Positions 34,601-45,958 of a DNA stretch of 50,000 bases are shown here, piece by piece; position 1 is the stretch's first letter; each line of letters begins with the position of its first letter. The position numbers and the translations under genes were made by a program. The stretch is taken from positions 1-50,000 of the forward strand of contig JAHBMJ010000262.1 of the NCBI GenBank assembly GCA_018398765.1, read 5' to 3'. The stretch is from Chromera velia. Taxonomy: Eukaryota; Sar; Chromeraceae. The notes beneath the pieces were generated by a model. The model made no database searches, had not been told where the DNA came from, and saw only the letters and a program-made list of their open reading frames with translations.

Positions 34601-37600
34601 AGCAGCTTACGTGAGAGTGAGCCCGTTGACAGAAAGAGAAGCGACCAGGGCTCTGGGGTCTCCGGTGTTTGCAGACGATTTGGTCAAGCAGGTCAGTCCA
34701 TCTGTCTGCCTGCCAGGCAGGAAGAAGAAACACACGGGGATGGACAGAGAGAGTGTGAGAGACTGGAATTGACCTCTGAACTCTCTTCGCTCCTCCTTTC
34801 TTTTTCTTTGTCTTTATGATTTTCCCCAATATCTTCCACTTTTCCCTCTCCTCCTCTCCAGTTTTTTCCTTGCACCCGTTTGTCGCATATCTTTGTTCTC
34901 TGAAGTTTTCCTGAGTACGTGGGGGCGTTTCAAGGGAAAATGACAGACACCTCAGCGAAGCGCCCTCACACTGTTTGTTGTCTTGTCCTAAATTTGCCCG
35001 ACTGACGCTTTTTTGTTTTCATTCGCCCTGCTTGCAGATTTATTTGCGACTCGCGCGACTGCGGCTCCCCTTCGACCAGCTGAACAGCAACGCGTGGGAC
35101 CTCCTGTGCTGTGAAGCCAAGAGCCACGCGGACAAAATCCTGGTCCCCCCAGCCTTCAGAGACCTTAACAGCCTGATCACGGCAGCGCTGGAGTGCCCTG
35201 AGTACCGACCGGCCTCTCCAGATCTTGGGGCTCTGGTAGGAGGCCGGAGGGGGATGGGAGGCAGCTGCAGGGGAAGTGGTGGTCATCACGGTGGAGCGCT
35301 ATCTCCCGTGCCCCCGCAGGGCGTGGGTTCGTCTTGTGTGGGTGTGAGTGGGGGAGGTGAAGGGAGAGAGGATAGGTCAGCAGGGGATGGTGGCAGGGAC
35401 TCTCCAGTTGAGGTGACGCTGTTTGAGTTGGCCGCCGCGTTCCGAGTGAGTGCAGAGGACCTGATCGTCAGGGTGACGGACGAGTTGGGGGACCTCCAGG
35501 AGAGTCTCTGTGCGGGATTCGAGAGCGATCCTGTGAGGGATTTTGCGTCTGAATGGGAGCGCACACGCAGAGTGGTAGAGAGGGCTCGTGGGAGAGTGAA
35601 GGGGGGCGTGGAGGACGGAGAGGCGACGATGCGAGTGATGTCGATGTTATCAACTGGAGAGAGGGAGAGTCTGGAATCGTCTCTGGTCAGATTCCGTGCG
35701 CACTACGCGGCTTCGGCGTGTCCGTCTGCTGTGGAGCGGTTGCTGAAGGTAGTCAGCAGTCGGGATGCAGCCGTGAGGATCGCATGGCGTTCTTTGAGGC
35801 GGCTGCTGTTGCTGACGGAGGCGAAGATGATGCTCGCACGCACTGCGGAAAGTCTGGACACTCAGGTCACTCATTCAGTCGGGGATATTTGCGCTGAAAC
35901 CGCGCTTCCCTGTTGTTTTTTTTCTTTGGGAGGATATGAGCAACAATCAAGTTCACACGTCACTCAAGACAATGTCGATACACTGCTTTGCGTCAGTGTT
36001 TGCTGATCCACTGTCTTGCCTCATGTCCGTCAAAGTGGAATGACTGTTGCATTACGCAGTGCTCTTTTGGTCCCTCCTTTTGATCGCCCTTTGAAATGCA
36101 ACTCTCGCGCCGTGTTCTTGTCTTTCGATTCCTTTTTCGTCCTCTCCTTTGGATTCTTCTTTCTTTCTCTTCTCGCCTGCAGGCCTCATCTACTCTCTCC
36201 GGCAGCAGAGGTCCCAAGAGGGAGTTGGTAGAGTTGCAGTCTTTGTGGGAATTGGAGCGTTTGGGTCTCGGGGTGTTCTCTTCTCTCCTGCGTCGGAACG
36301 TGAAGGTGGCCTGCCAGGCGCTCTACTTCTACCTCACCCCCCTGGTGCTCCATCCAGACCCCTACAGCTTCGCGTCGGAGGAACAGAGGGTCGCGTGGAC
36401 CCGTCTCTCAGGGGAAGAGAACGGAGGGGGGGGGCTGCACGAGCTGGTTGATAACCTCTGTACCTGGAACAGAGGAGGGGAGAGCCCAGACGACGCAGAC
36501 GAACTCCGAAGAGAGCTGCTTGAGTTCCTTCTGTTGGACCCTGAATGGACCCCCCTCACGGCTGCGTTGGCGTTAGAGAACAGCCAGAAGCTGGCAGAAC
36601 GGCCTGATGGGAATGGGAGGCGAGGGGGGGATATGTCGGGGTTGAAGAAAGGAGGAGGTAAGGGAGGAAAAGGAGCCGGAGCTTGTAGGGGTACTGGGGG
36701 GGATGATGAGGATGGCGGTCTTCTGTTGTCCGAGCTGTTGCTGATCCTCTGTCAGTCCGAGCTAATCAATGCCCCTCTGACTGCCGCCGAGAAAAGAGCC
36801 GTCTCCCTCAGTCGGGCTCTAGGGTCTCTCTCCTCCCAGATACAGCAGCAGCAGCAGGGACAGGCTGCGGAATGGGGGGGACTTGGAAAGAAAGGGCAGC
36901 CGCCTGGGGCTGGAGGGAAGGGAAGCAGTAAAGCCTCCCCCTGGGCCAGTACTGGTCTCACAGGCAATGAGAAGGGGGGACTCGGCCGTCCGAAGTGGAA
37001 GGAGGGGATGGAGCTGCCGAGCTCTGAAGCAGTGAGTTCGCTGTCGCGGCCACGAAGGGGTGAGGTGGAGCGTGTGGGCAGTGATGACGGTAGCGATGCA
37101 GGAGGAGAGATGTCAGACAGATGGATGGCGGAGACGGGAGACGGTTGGGGGGGAGAAGAAGATTCGTACCCCTTTTCCCATTCCACCGCAGCTGCCCGTC
37201 TTTTCCTCCAAACACGGGAGGACCTCTCTGCCACTGCCCGATGTGCATTCCTCACAGAGGGCCTTGCAGACAGAGAGGATGGTTCGATCAGGGATCCCAT
37301 TGCTTGGCTGACCCACTTCGCTTTCTCAACTAGGCGCCCTCAGAGGACAGACCAGCCACAGGCTGCCCCTTCTGCCTCGTCTGCCCGGAGAGGCCCCGGC
37401 CCATCAGGCAGCAGCAGTAGCAGCAGCAGTAGCAGTAGCAGTAGCAGTAGCAGCAGTCAACACGAACAGATGGACGAGATGTGCGTGAGTGATGAGACTG
37501 TGAATCTGACGGCAAGTCTTCAGCTGTCTTCGGTGAATGTGCCAGCAAGATGTAGAGCTCTGGCCGTTTTGTTCCGTCTCGCACGTGCTCACAATCTCTG

Positions 37601-39812
37601 TGAAGGAGAACTGAGGGACAGTTGTTTGCTGCACGTAGCCTTGTCTGTCTTCCCTCCCGCCCTCCAAGCAAACCTCCCGCGAATGTCCCGAACATCAACC
37701 CTGCTCCAGCATCTGTGGGTGTGCTCTCTGTACGTGCACGCTCTCAGCAGCCTTAGCATAGGTCTCCCTGCTGACCTGACTTCTTTCCAGATGGCCCCGA
37801 AAAGCGCACTTGTGCAGAGTCTCCTGCAGGCCCACCACCGTCTGGTCCGATCAGAGGCCATTCAGTCAGGAGGGGGGGGAGAGGCATCGGGTGTCCGTGG
37901 GAGAGAGGGGAAGCACAGAGACGTAGACCACCATGGGGGGCGTGCACTAGGCAGTTGGGGAGACTCTAGTTCCGGTCTCGACAGGGAGAGAGGGGGCAGT
38001 GGAGAGGGGGATCAACAGACACTGCAGCAACAGAGGGTGTCGAAGAGTCTCCAAGCACTCCACATTGCAGCCGCTCTGGTGGTTGACTTCTCCATAGGAG
38101 ATCCGAATCTTCTCTGTCAGCTTCTCACGGCTTTTGTGTGTGTGAGTGGGGGAGGGAAGGGATTGTCGTTATCCGGAGACGAGGCACGTGCTACGTCTCT
38201 GTCGGCGGCCTCTTTGGAATCTCCAGTTGATACTGTCGAGGGGGTGAGGGGGAAGCATGAGGGGGGATTGCGAATGGTGTCCAGCACAGCAGACATGAGG
38301 GATGCCCAACGGAGTCTGAGTGCATTCCTCCGGATGCTCTCCATGAAGGGGCTCTTGGTTGCTGCTCTGTCTGTTGAGCTCCCCGACCCAAGCTTGCAGT
38401 CTGCCGTCTCTTCTTTCAGAGGGGCGATGGGGGGTGGCACAGAAGACGGCAACGCAAATAGCCGCAGCCTCATAGCAGCAGAGCGAAGGAGAAAAGGCTC
38501 TCCGCTTCTGTCTGCTCTCCAGGTGGCTGTAATGATCCCTTGCAGTGCCCTCTGTACGCTTGTCGAGAAGTGGGGCTCTCGTGTGTCTGATTTGATCTCC
38601 TCTCTTGTAGAGGAATTCGCAGCAGCAGGAGACCGAGAAGGCCTTTCCTTGTCCGACATGCGTGGCCGGGGTTGGTGGGAGTCAGGAGGGGGGGATGTTG
38701 GGAAGGGGAGCTCGATGGAGGTCGTCAGGTGTGCAACTGCATTGGCGGGTATTCCGCAATTGCTCTGGCACCTCTTCCGTTACCCCTGCGGCCCCACTGC
38801 ATTTTCGGGTGCGTCTGCTGAGGTGGCTGCAGGGTTTGTGCTGCCGTTGCTGGAACCTCTTGAGTCTCTGTGCCGCCTCGCACTCAGCTTGCGAGTGCAG
38901 CACCGAGAATTCCGAAGAGATGAACCGAAGGAGGGGGGGAGAGGAAACTGGACTGCTCGGTTGAAAGTATTGGAATCTGAAGCCTTCCGTTTGCTCTCTC
39001 TGTGGGGAGAGGACACAGCAAGGAAGGGGGGGAAGGACGTGATTTGGGAGGGCCCAGCGGGGATTCGTGAACTGAGTACCCTTTTGTCTGCCGTCTCCGC
39101 CCGTGTCTGCCTCTCTCTTCTGTCCCTGCTGCTTGCTACATCATCTCCTTTCCCAGCCGTAACGCACACACCCACACAGTCATCCCGACAGGAAGAGGCA
39201 AACATCGGAGGAACCCAACAACAACAAAAGCCTGTCGCTCGCCTGGTGTTGGAGCGAATGGCAAAAGAGCACCCCGCCGCTCTCTCAGTTCTCTTTGCAT
39301 CTGCCTGCGCGGCTTTTGCTTCCTCCTCCTCGTCTTCCCAATCAGGTAGGACCGCGTCCACCTCCTCGCAATGGGGGGGACTCTCAAAGAGTAGCAGCGG
39401 GGGCGAGGCAAGCCAAGGTCATGCCGCAGTCCCACACCGCGTTGAGACGACGAAGGGACAGGGCCCTTCCGCGTCGCCCTCTTCCTCTTCCCCTCAACTT
39501 GACGAGATCCTGAATTGCATTGGAACGGTGAGTCGATCGTCAGGGAGGGGGNGGGGGGGGGGGGGGGATGCTTTGGCTCCTTCTCTTTCGGCTTGTCTGT
39601 CTGTCTGTTTTGTCTTTTCACCTGTCTGTCTGTCTGTTTTGTCTTTTCACCTGTCTGTCTGTCTGTTCAGGCCACTGTTGATCGAGGCGAAGGAGATGGG
39701 AGGAGGAAAATGAGATGAAAGAAAGAAGAGTTTCCCTGTTGTTGCTTGTCTCTTGCGTCCTTCAAATCGGCTTCTGGCCTCCATTCCATCTCTCCCTCCC
39801 TCCCTCCCCCCC

Positions 39813-39857
<45 letters not shown>

Positions 39858-41309
39858 GTCAGTCGCTCGCTCGCTCATTCGCTCTCGCTTTCCATGAACC
39901 TTCTGTATTTTCCGTTCATTTGTTCCCTCTCCCTGGCTGTTTGTCTTGCTGCAGGAAATCGTGTTGAATGGTCTTGTCTCAGAGGCAAGGGAGGCTGCAG
40001 CCCTTCTCCTCCTCCCACCCCCACACCTTCCAGGGCCTCACAAACAACCAGACAGAGAGAGAGAGACTGGCGGGACGCGGGGAAGTGCAGCAGCAGCAGC
40101 AGCAGCAAAGTCCACTGCAGCAGCTGGGGGGTCCAGCTCTGTCTCTGTATCTGGGCAGCAGACGCAGAGATGTGAGAGTGGTTCTGTACCATTCACCCTT
40201 CTGTCCCGTTGTCTTCCCTTATCCTCACTTCACACATACGACGAGAAAACTGAGCATCCCTCTCAGCAGCAGCAACACAAACAACAGACTGCTATGGAAG
40301 AAATTGATGCGGCACGTTCTCGGTGTGTGGTACTGTGGGAGAGTCGTCTCTGTGACTGCGCTCTGGAGGTGAGAGCCTTGGAAGCGCTGGCTGTGGAGGC
40401 GTTGGGGGGGCCTGCATGCTCTCTGTCCCTTTCTGCGCCCCTCTCTGCCTCCGGCATTTCTTTGAGATACACAGAGCGAGAGGGCGGGGGAGAGAGGGAG
40501 AGAGAGGAATTCAGAGGAATCGAGTGCAGCAGACAGTCGGGGTGGAGACGTGAAGACTCCAGGGGGGCCCCTCTTATCTTCCCGTACGTCTGTCTCCCCT
40601 GTCCTCTTCCCCCATTGTCTGCATGGATCCTTTGTGAAGTTGCCGCATTGCCTGTGTGTCTGCATATGTCGGTCCTTTCTCTGATATTCCTTTCTTCTTT
40701 TCCTCCGCTGTTCGTTCTTGTGCTTCTTTCGGCCGCCCTCTCGTTTCTCTGAGGGCAAGAAGAGCTCCACATCTGTTCGTGTTCTCACTTACCTTCTCCT
40801 CATTTGATCGTGCATGCATGTGCAGGTCTGAGGACGACCGCATTCGTCTGGTTCTTCGCGTCTCAAAGAAGTTCGTCGCCTCCTCCCGTCTCGCCGCTTT
40901 CTCCGTTACGCTCTTCCGGGCTCTGGGGGCCTACCGATCGAGCAGGCCGGGGGCAGGGGAGGAGACGGATGCCAGAAAGAAAAGGTTGGAGAGCGCGAAG
41001 GAGAAAATTCGCTCGTTGGTGCTGAAATTTCTACAGGCGAAAGAAGCAGAGGAGGCTGCAGAAGATCCTCTCAGCTCCATGCGAAAGGACGAAGAGCAGG
41101 GCAGTGCGGGGGTGCAGAGTGGAGGCATTCCCCTTCTTCCGAACGCGGGAAAGGTGTCTGTGATGGCGGCAGAGCGTGCAGAGCAGGCTGCCTACTTCCT
41201 TGGATTTCTTGCCCGGATTGCCGACCTGGCAGATGTGGAGGGGATGACTGCTGCTTCTCGATTCCTGGCTGCTGTCGACTCACTTGCAGCTCAGCTTTCT
41301 CATAAGTGA
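17689..41309 (+). CDS. Giant KNTC1/ROD-like kinetochore protein (RZZ complex), 33 exons, about 5,025 aa
   Basis: ROD with ZW10 and Zwilch forms RZZ, which recruits checkpoint proteins and dynein to kinetochores. Exons (last two digits may be off where donors are ambiguous): 17689-17760, 17836-18025, 18235-18374, 18549-18823, 19007-19283, 19448-19648, 19923-20840, 21168-21565, 21856-22751, 22884-23065, 23127-23230, 23643-24509, 24829-25023, 25260-25478, 25813-25902, 26214-26295, 26695-26993, 27482-27553, 27619-27639, 27902-28324, 28614-28658, 28935-30213, 30610-31006, 31364-31518, 31843-32408, 32607-32723, 32782-32830, 33126-33236, 33540-34691, 35038-35865, 36183-39527, 39955-40583, 40826-41309. 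Phase is kept throughout and the sum is divisible by three. The order is a beta-propeller-like N-terminus, then an alpha-solenoid. Segments around residues 1490-1720 and 3000-3260 match my recollection of KNTC1. Human KNTC1 has about 2,200 residues; the excess here is Gly/Ser/Glu low-complexity insertions. NBAS, a relative, is the main alternative. Confidence 0.6.
17836..22751 (+). other. KNTC1/ROD-like gene, exons 2-9: beta-propeller-like N-terminal part
   Basis: Residues about 25-1122 of the giant protein. Short beta-strand-like blocks recur: LLNATWSACGRLLFAFDSQG then RVHSLRV; CLSILLSEGRVIVLSSLEV; LLAVSSDTLEALRV; and GLELLSSRRLVFPSCLLGAS. Each crosses or abuts an exon junction. This strand-turn-strand spacing is like WD40-type blades, as in the N-terminus of ROD and NBAS. 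Exons 8 and 9 add helical segments (LSNLLRVYLEARLNEI, TLEECEEAIALTADLLELAA) and long Gly/Glu-rich inserts. The blade assignment is by pattern only. Confidence 0.5.
23529..23582. repeat. (CT)n-(GT)n microsatellite in KNTC1/ROD-like intron 11
   Basis: CT run followed by GT run inside the intron between 23230 and 23643. It serves as part of the pyrimidine-rich intron body. Confidence 0.9.
27372..27480. repeat. Degenerate ATGG/GGAT tetranucleotide array at an intron 3' end
   Basis: GATG/GGAT units with point changes fill the 3' part of the intron that ends at GATGCAG (27475-27481). It replaces the pyrimidine tract seen before most acceptors in this gene. Confidence 0.85.
27902..33236 (+). other. 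KNTC1/ROD-like gene, exons 20-28: insert-rich middle
   Basis: Residues about 1833-2880. Helical blocks (LPVFSVADGVFWRVVALME, MAGLLLALSNLGGLFGI, SLLHCIELLYLGVRYCL, KTLLRFNALLAVVGLNSLL) are separated by long Glu/Lys/Gly/Ser-rich segments. The largest is exon 22, 1279 bases, with a Ser/Pro stretch near 29210-29400 that might hide a further intron. The 3' end of exon 25 is uncertain: GGGTGTCG at 32407 is the only donor I found that keeps phase with exon 26. Confidence 0.4.
31536..31609. repeat. (CT)n-(GT)n microsatellite in KNTC1/ROD-like intron 24
   Basis: CT dinucleotides with one GCT interruption, then GT dinucleotides, within the intron between 31518 and 31843. Confidence 0.9.
33540..35865 (+). 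other. KNTC1/ROD-like gene, exons 29-30: ROD C-terminal-domain-like segment
   Basis: Residues about 2881-3540. The string AASRWSSLMSALGIPVDHN resembles the 'ArWwxLLxxLGIpfDh' part of ROD. LRLSHHDLHTALLFGRDFGL resembles its 'sxDldlxLeFCrdyxL' part. WPCVSSYDFERLTFLLECV resembles the 'vSPYDYExlxFvL' part. All three occur in the expected order. Both exons are phase 0 and end at GTCAGT (34692) and GTCACT (35866). Confidence 0.5.
37404..37457 (+). repeat. Coding AGC/AGT trinucleotide run (poly-Ser)
   Basis: AGC and AGT codons in exon 31 encode about 18 consecutive serines. Synonymous mixing of AGC and AGT suggests an old, partly stabilised triplet expansion. Confidence 0.95.
39541..39669. repeat. 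G-run with ambiguous base and 29-bp minisatellite in intron 31
   Basis: A run of about 20 G from 39546 contains an N at 39552, so its length is uncertain in the assembly. It is followed from 39594 by 2.6 copies of a 29-bp unit built from TGTC repeats plus TTTTGTCTTTTCACC. Both sit in the intron between 39527 and 39955. Confidence 0.9.
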
Positions 41310-41900
41310 ATGAAGGGAGGAAGAATCTAGCTGGGAAGGGAAGCAGGGAGGGTGTTTGAGGAGGGGAAGGTTTTTTGAGAAGGTCCCGGTCGGGCGATGC
41401 GTTTGTTGATGAGGAGCCGAGAGCGGAAAATGATCGTGCGAGCGTGCTTGTTGTTTGATGTCATGAAGTGCATCGCATTCATGCTGACTGTCTCCATGCA
41501 TCCTTGATTGTTTTGACACAGCACAAATCCGTCTGCCAACGCTCTCTCTGCCAATAGAGTACGATCAGGGCCGTCCGGTCTGCTTTTCTGCACTGTCCCT
41601 GGACTGCATTCACGGCAGCTAGGGCCTTCTGTCCAAATCGATCAGGTAGGCTCATGCAGGCCCTAGCTGTTGTCAGAGCCGTAATTAATTCAGGGGGGGG
41701 GTAGATGTGACGGTTGTGTGTCGTCGTTCCATCACTCAAGTGACTCCCGGCGGGGGAGGGATGGGGAGGTCAAATCGTGCGATGTCGATTGCACCTTAAT
41801 GTGAAATCTGAACATTTTGCCTGGATAGCCGCTTGGACAACCTTTTATGCAAAGAATGACCTTGAAAACTTTGCCGTAGTTATTTATTCGTTGACCGGAA

Positions 41901-41936
<36 letters not shown>

Positions 41937-42871
41937 CATGTAGCCATGTACGAGTTAGGTTTTCAGTGAATTCTCAGGCTGTATGAAAAAAGATTGGATG
42001 TATAGGTATATAAATATTTTAAAGTGTTAATTTGATTATTTGTATATGTTATGTTGGGTCTTTGTCATGATTTTCAAGTTTGTATAATCTTTGCGAAGTC
42101 GTATGTTATAATTTTTAACACGCATAGTGCGGAAAATAACGAAAATGGGAATGATGATGTGAAGTGATGACGCTGCGATGTGTAGCGATTTGAAGTTGTA
42201 TATACGGAATTTGGTAACGGAAAAGGCTTTCTCATCTTAATTGGTATATAACACGTTTACAAGAGTTGTAAGAGAACACGTATTACCTGTCAGTTCTATT
42301 ATCTTCTCAAAAAGTACTATCAATAACATATTGAGTTTGTATCTAGGTTTGTATATTTGATGGTTACTTTTCTAGCTACCCTCAGAGCTACCCTCTTTGA
42401 TAAAACAACTGTTGTTGAAACCTAGGCTGAAACACTCTCTTACAGACTTACACTCTCTCTGCATATTACCGTGCATAAATTGTAGCATATATAGTTAATT
42501 TCCATAATTTAATGCATACATACGAATTGGTACGATCGAACCTAGGATCGAACTTGATGAAGCCTCAGTGCAAATTGGAACTGTATAATATTAAACATAT
42601 GTTTGGCCTATTTATGCATCGATCTATGCTAATTATTGAGGCTCAGGCTTCTTCAATCTGGGTCAGAGTCTCTGTTGAGTCCCCTTTCAGAATTCTTTTT
42701 TTTAATAAAAGATTGTATTTAATTCATATTTAATTCGGTGACTTTCGGTTATGTAATTAAGTCTATAACTTATAATATTATTTGTTTTCTTTAAAAGATA
42801 TATGTAGAAGGATTTGATGGCGCAAGCCCTATATGATGAAGTGTACAATTAATAATTGATTGAAATATATA
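41310..42871. other. Intergenic, AT-rich from about 41850
   Basis: This is the downstream region of the giant gene. It includes a (TA)n run at 41905-41934. From about 41850 the composition is strongly AT-rich, with only short chance frames. No gene seen. Confidence 0.55.
41905..41934. repeat. (TA)n microsatellite
   Basis: Uninterrupted alternating TA, about 15 units, in AT-rich intergenic DNA. Confidence 0.95.
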
Positions 42872-43564
<693 letters not shown>

Positions 43565-45080
43565 AAAATGTACTACTCAAAGTTGTCGTGTAATTCTACT
43601 TTTAATGCTCTTTTATAAAGTAGCTTTTAGGGTAGCTTTCAGGTATGAATTACTATGTAATTAGTTAATTGTCTAATAATTGATATCTTTTACAATCATT
43701 TATTGTGCATCTTTGTGCACGTACGGCCGGTATGCAGTCCTCACTAGAGTTCTCAGCCGTCAGTGTGATACAGCGTGAGATGTGAAGACTCAAAGGATTT
43801 AAGGTGACGATATCTCCTTTGAGTGTGTGTCACAGCGAGTGGTTGCCCCTCTTGACTCTGACTGAACACAAATGACCGTCTCATTTGCTAATCTAGAGAC
43901 CCGGCGATCTGCGTGCTCTCACTGGCGCTTCCACTTACGCTTGGGGAGGTTTGATGACAACTAATGCCAGGACTCCTCTCTCCCACACATGCACATGCAT
44001 GCCCTCCCGTCTAAGTCAGCTTGAGCGTGGGTCCCCCCTTTTTCCGAATTCCTTTCTTCGACACTTAAGACCTTGAGCTGTGGTTGCCAATGGGTCGATC
44101 TTCTGCTAGTCAGTCAGCGTTAATTATGGATCGAGGGGACGAGACAGTCTCGGAGTCAGTTGTGCTTACTCGGAGGGAGACCAAGTGAAATTTAACTGTG
44201 AAAAAGATCTGTTTGCCTGTCTGTATCTGCCTGTACGTATCTGTCTGCCTATTTTTGACTAACAAGACATGACATGAAAGCAAGGGAGCCATCACTTCGC
44301 GACTCGTCCGTTGCACTAATTCATTCATTCGTGCATTTTCTTGCTTTCTTTCTGTCTTTCTGACAGTCTGTCCTCCACGTTCGGCGATCAACCGTCGTTC
44401 GCCAATAAGGCAGCAACCGTGGGTCTTTCGTTCATCCATTGCCATGCAGCAGAACAAAATTCAGTCAGACAGCGGTGCAGTCAGAGGAGACATGCAAGAT
44501 CGATGCAGCTAAGAGGAATTGCCATCGATCGGTCGGCCGATGCAACTCGTTTGCAGAGAGTTTTGCACACACACGCTCACAAGCACACACGCCTTGACAG
44601 ACACCCACACGCTGGCGTCATCAGACGAGAACGGGGAAAGTGATTGGATTCTCTCCCCTTTCTCTCTCACACACACACAGGCAAGCAAACTCACACGATC
44701 ACATGCAACACCATCCATCCATTCGATCAGTCAACGGCTGCAGTCAGCGCACGCATCTAGCAGGAAGGAAGAAAGACAGCAAGCAATCCCACCATGCCCC
44801 CCCAAGACCAATCGATCGATCGATCCGCCCTCTCCCCCACTCCCACACATGCACGAAGAGTGATAAGTCAGTCTGTAGTTAGTAAGGAGGGTCTGCGCTG
44901 CCGAGAACAGCAAAGTTTATGCCCCAGCATCTGCTCTCATCCGCATCTCGCAACAACGAAAATGCAATCACATCCACACCGATGGATCTCTGCACACCGC
45001 ACTCGTTTCCTCCTCCCTCCATGTATCTATGTGCTTCTTTCCACTCCACTTAATTCATCTATTCACATCACACATCAGAC
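43565..45080. other. Intergenic, no supported gene
   Basis: Composition returns to balanced after about 43740. GATC palindromic repeats occur at 44812-44826. Small open frames lack domains or splice partners. The right end should hold the 3' untranslated region of the surface-protein gene. Confidence 0.5.
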
Positions 45081-45919
45081 CTAGGGCTTCGGGCCGAACC
45101 CCTTGAGAAGCTCGAAGTCGATTCCCTCCACATTAGGGAGCTTGTCAATGCCCTCCATGCCAGCCATCGGGATGTCCCCTCCGACGGGGAGGTCTCCGAA
45201 GTCCTTGCCAATGGGAAGGTCTCCGAATTCTCCGAGCTTGTCGAGACCCAGAGCATCCTCAGAGGCCACACCGGCCCCGGAAAGTCCGGGCATCTCCATC
45301 CCTCCCATGTCTCCCAGCTTGAAACCGTCCAGACCGGGGAACTTGAAACCGTCGAGCTTCAGGAAATCACCGCCCCCGAAGAGGTCAAAGAGACCACCGG
45401 ACTTTTCTGCACACACGCGTGACGAAGAGGAACAGAAAGAAAGAAAACAAAATGAAACACACAGGTGTACCCTTCGCACTCGATTGACGACGGTCCCCGT
45501 TGTGTGCATAACCCAAAAATGAAGATGGGTGCCTTTACGCGTATCAACCGACTTTCTGTCTGAGGCACAAAACGCCTGAAAAAATAGCCACTCCTGAGAA
45601 GGGTTAAATATCTAATCCTTCCTGCCTCACGACCGACGGACCCTCCTTGTCCTTGAAGCACTCTCCGACGATCTCCACCCTCACAGTGACAGTGGCAGGG
45701 TCAGACTCGGTGGTCTTGTCCTTGGCGGCATACTCCCAAGAGACCTCGAAGGATTCCGTCTCTCCCTTGGGGGGGGTGTAGGTGAAGTATCCTGTCTGGA
45801 CGTTCCACTCCAACTTGCCCTTGGAGGGATTGGTCAGCAGGGGGTAGGTCAGGTGGCTGGACTGGGTGTCGGGGTCGTGAGCCTCGGCCCTGCCCTTGAT
45901 CGAAGGGACCTCCCTGCAG

Positions 45920-45958
<39 letters not shown>

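Larger units (their letters stand above)
36183..41309 (+). other. KNTC1/ROD-like gene, exons 31-33: long C-terminal solenoid
   Basis: Residues about 3541-5025. Exon 31 is a single 3345-base exon whose frame stays open apart from the true ends. It starts with a Leu-rich helix pair (LVELQSLWELERLGLGVFSS, NVKVACQALYFYLTPLVL). Later it carries a poly-Ser run (37404-37457) and Gly/Gln/Lys-rich inserts. Exon 33 is cleaner helical sequence (DDRIRLVLRVSKKFVASSRL, AERAEQAAYFLGFLARIADL) and ends at TGA 41307-41309. The C-terminal half is much longer than animal ROD, and I cannot name a domain for most of it. Confidence 0.5.

Noticed and set aside
28166-39621. Long minus-strand frames (up to 301 codons) opposite the giant gene
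   Set aside because: Shadows of plus-strand exons; Ser/Pro/Arg-rich, no domain, no consistent minus-strand splice sites.
17689-41309. Splitting the giant gene into two or three genes
   Set aside because: Every intron keeps phase and no in-frame stop plus new start with promoter-like spacing was found; the largest intergenic-looking gaps (34692-35037, 30214-30609) are ordinary introns with good donors and acceptors.
17689-41309. Identification as NBAS or spatacsin instead of ROD
   Set aside because: The order of the central and C-terminal blocks fits ROD better from memory, but NBAS is a relative and cannot be excluded without a profile search.
43740-44900. Possible tRNA or small RNA genes in intergenic DNA
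   Set aside because: I saw no tRNA T-loop/anticodon arrangement; a covariance-model search would be needed to be sure.
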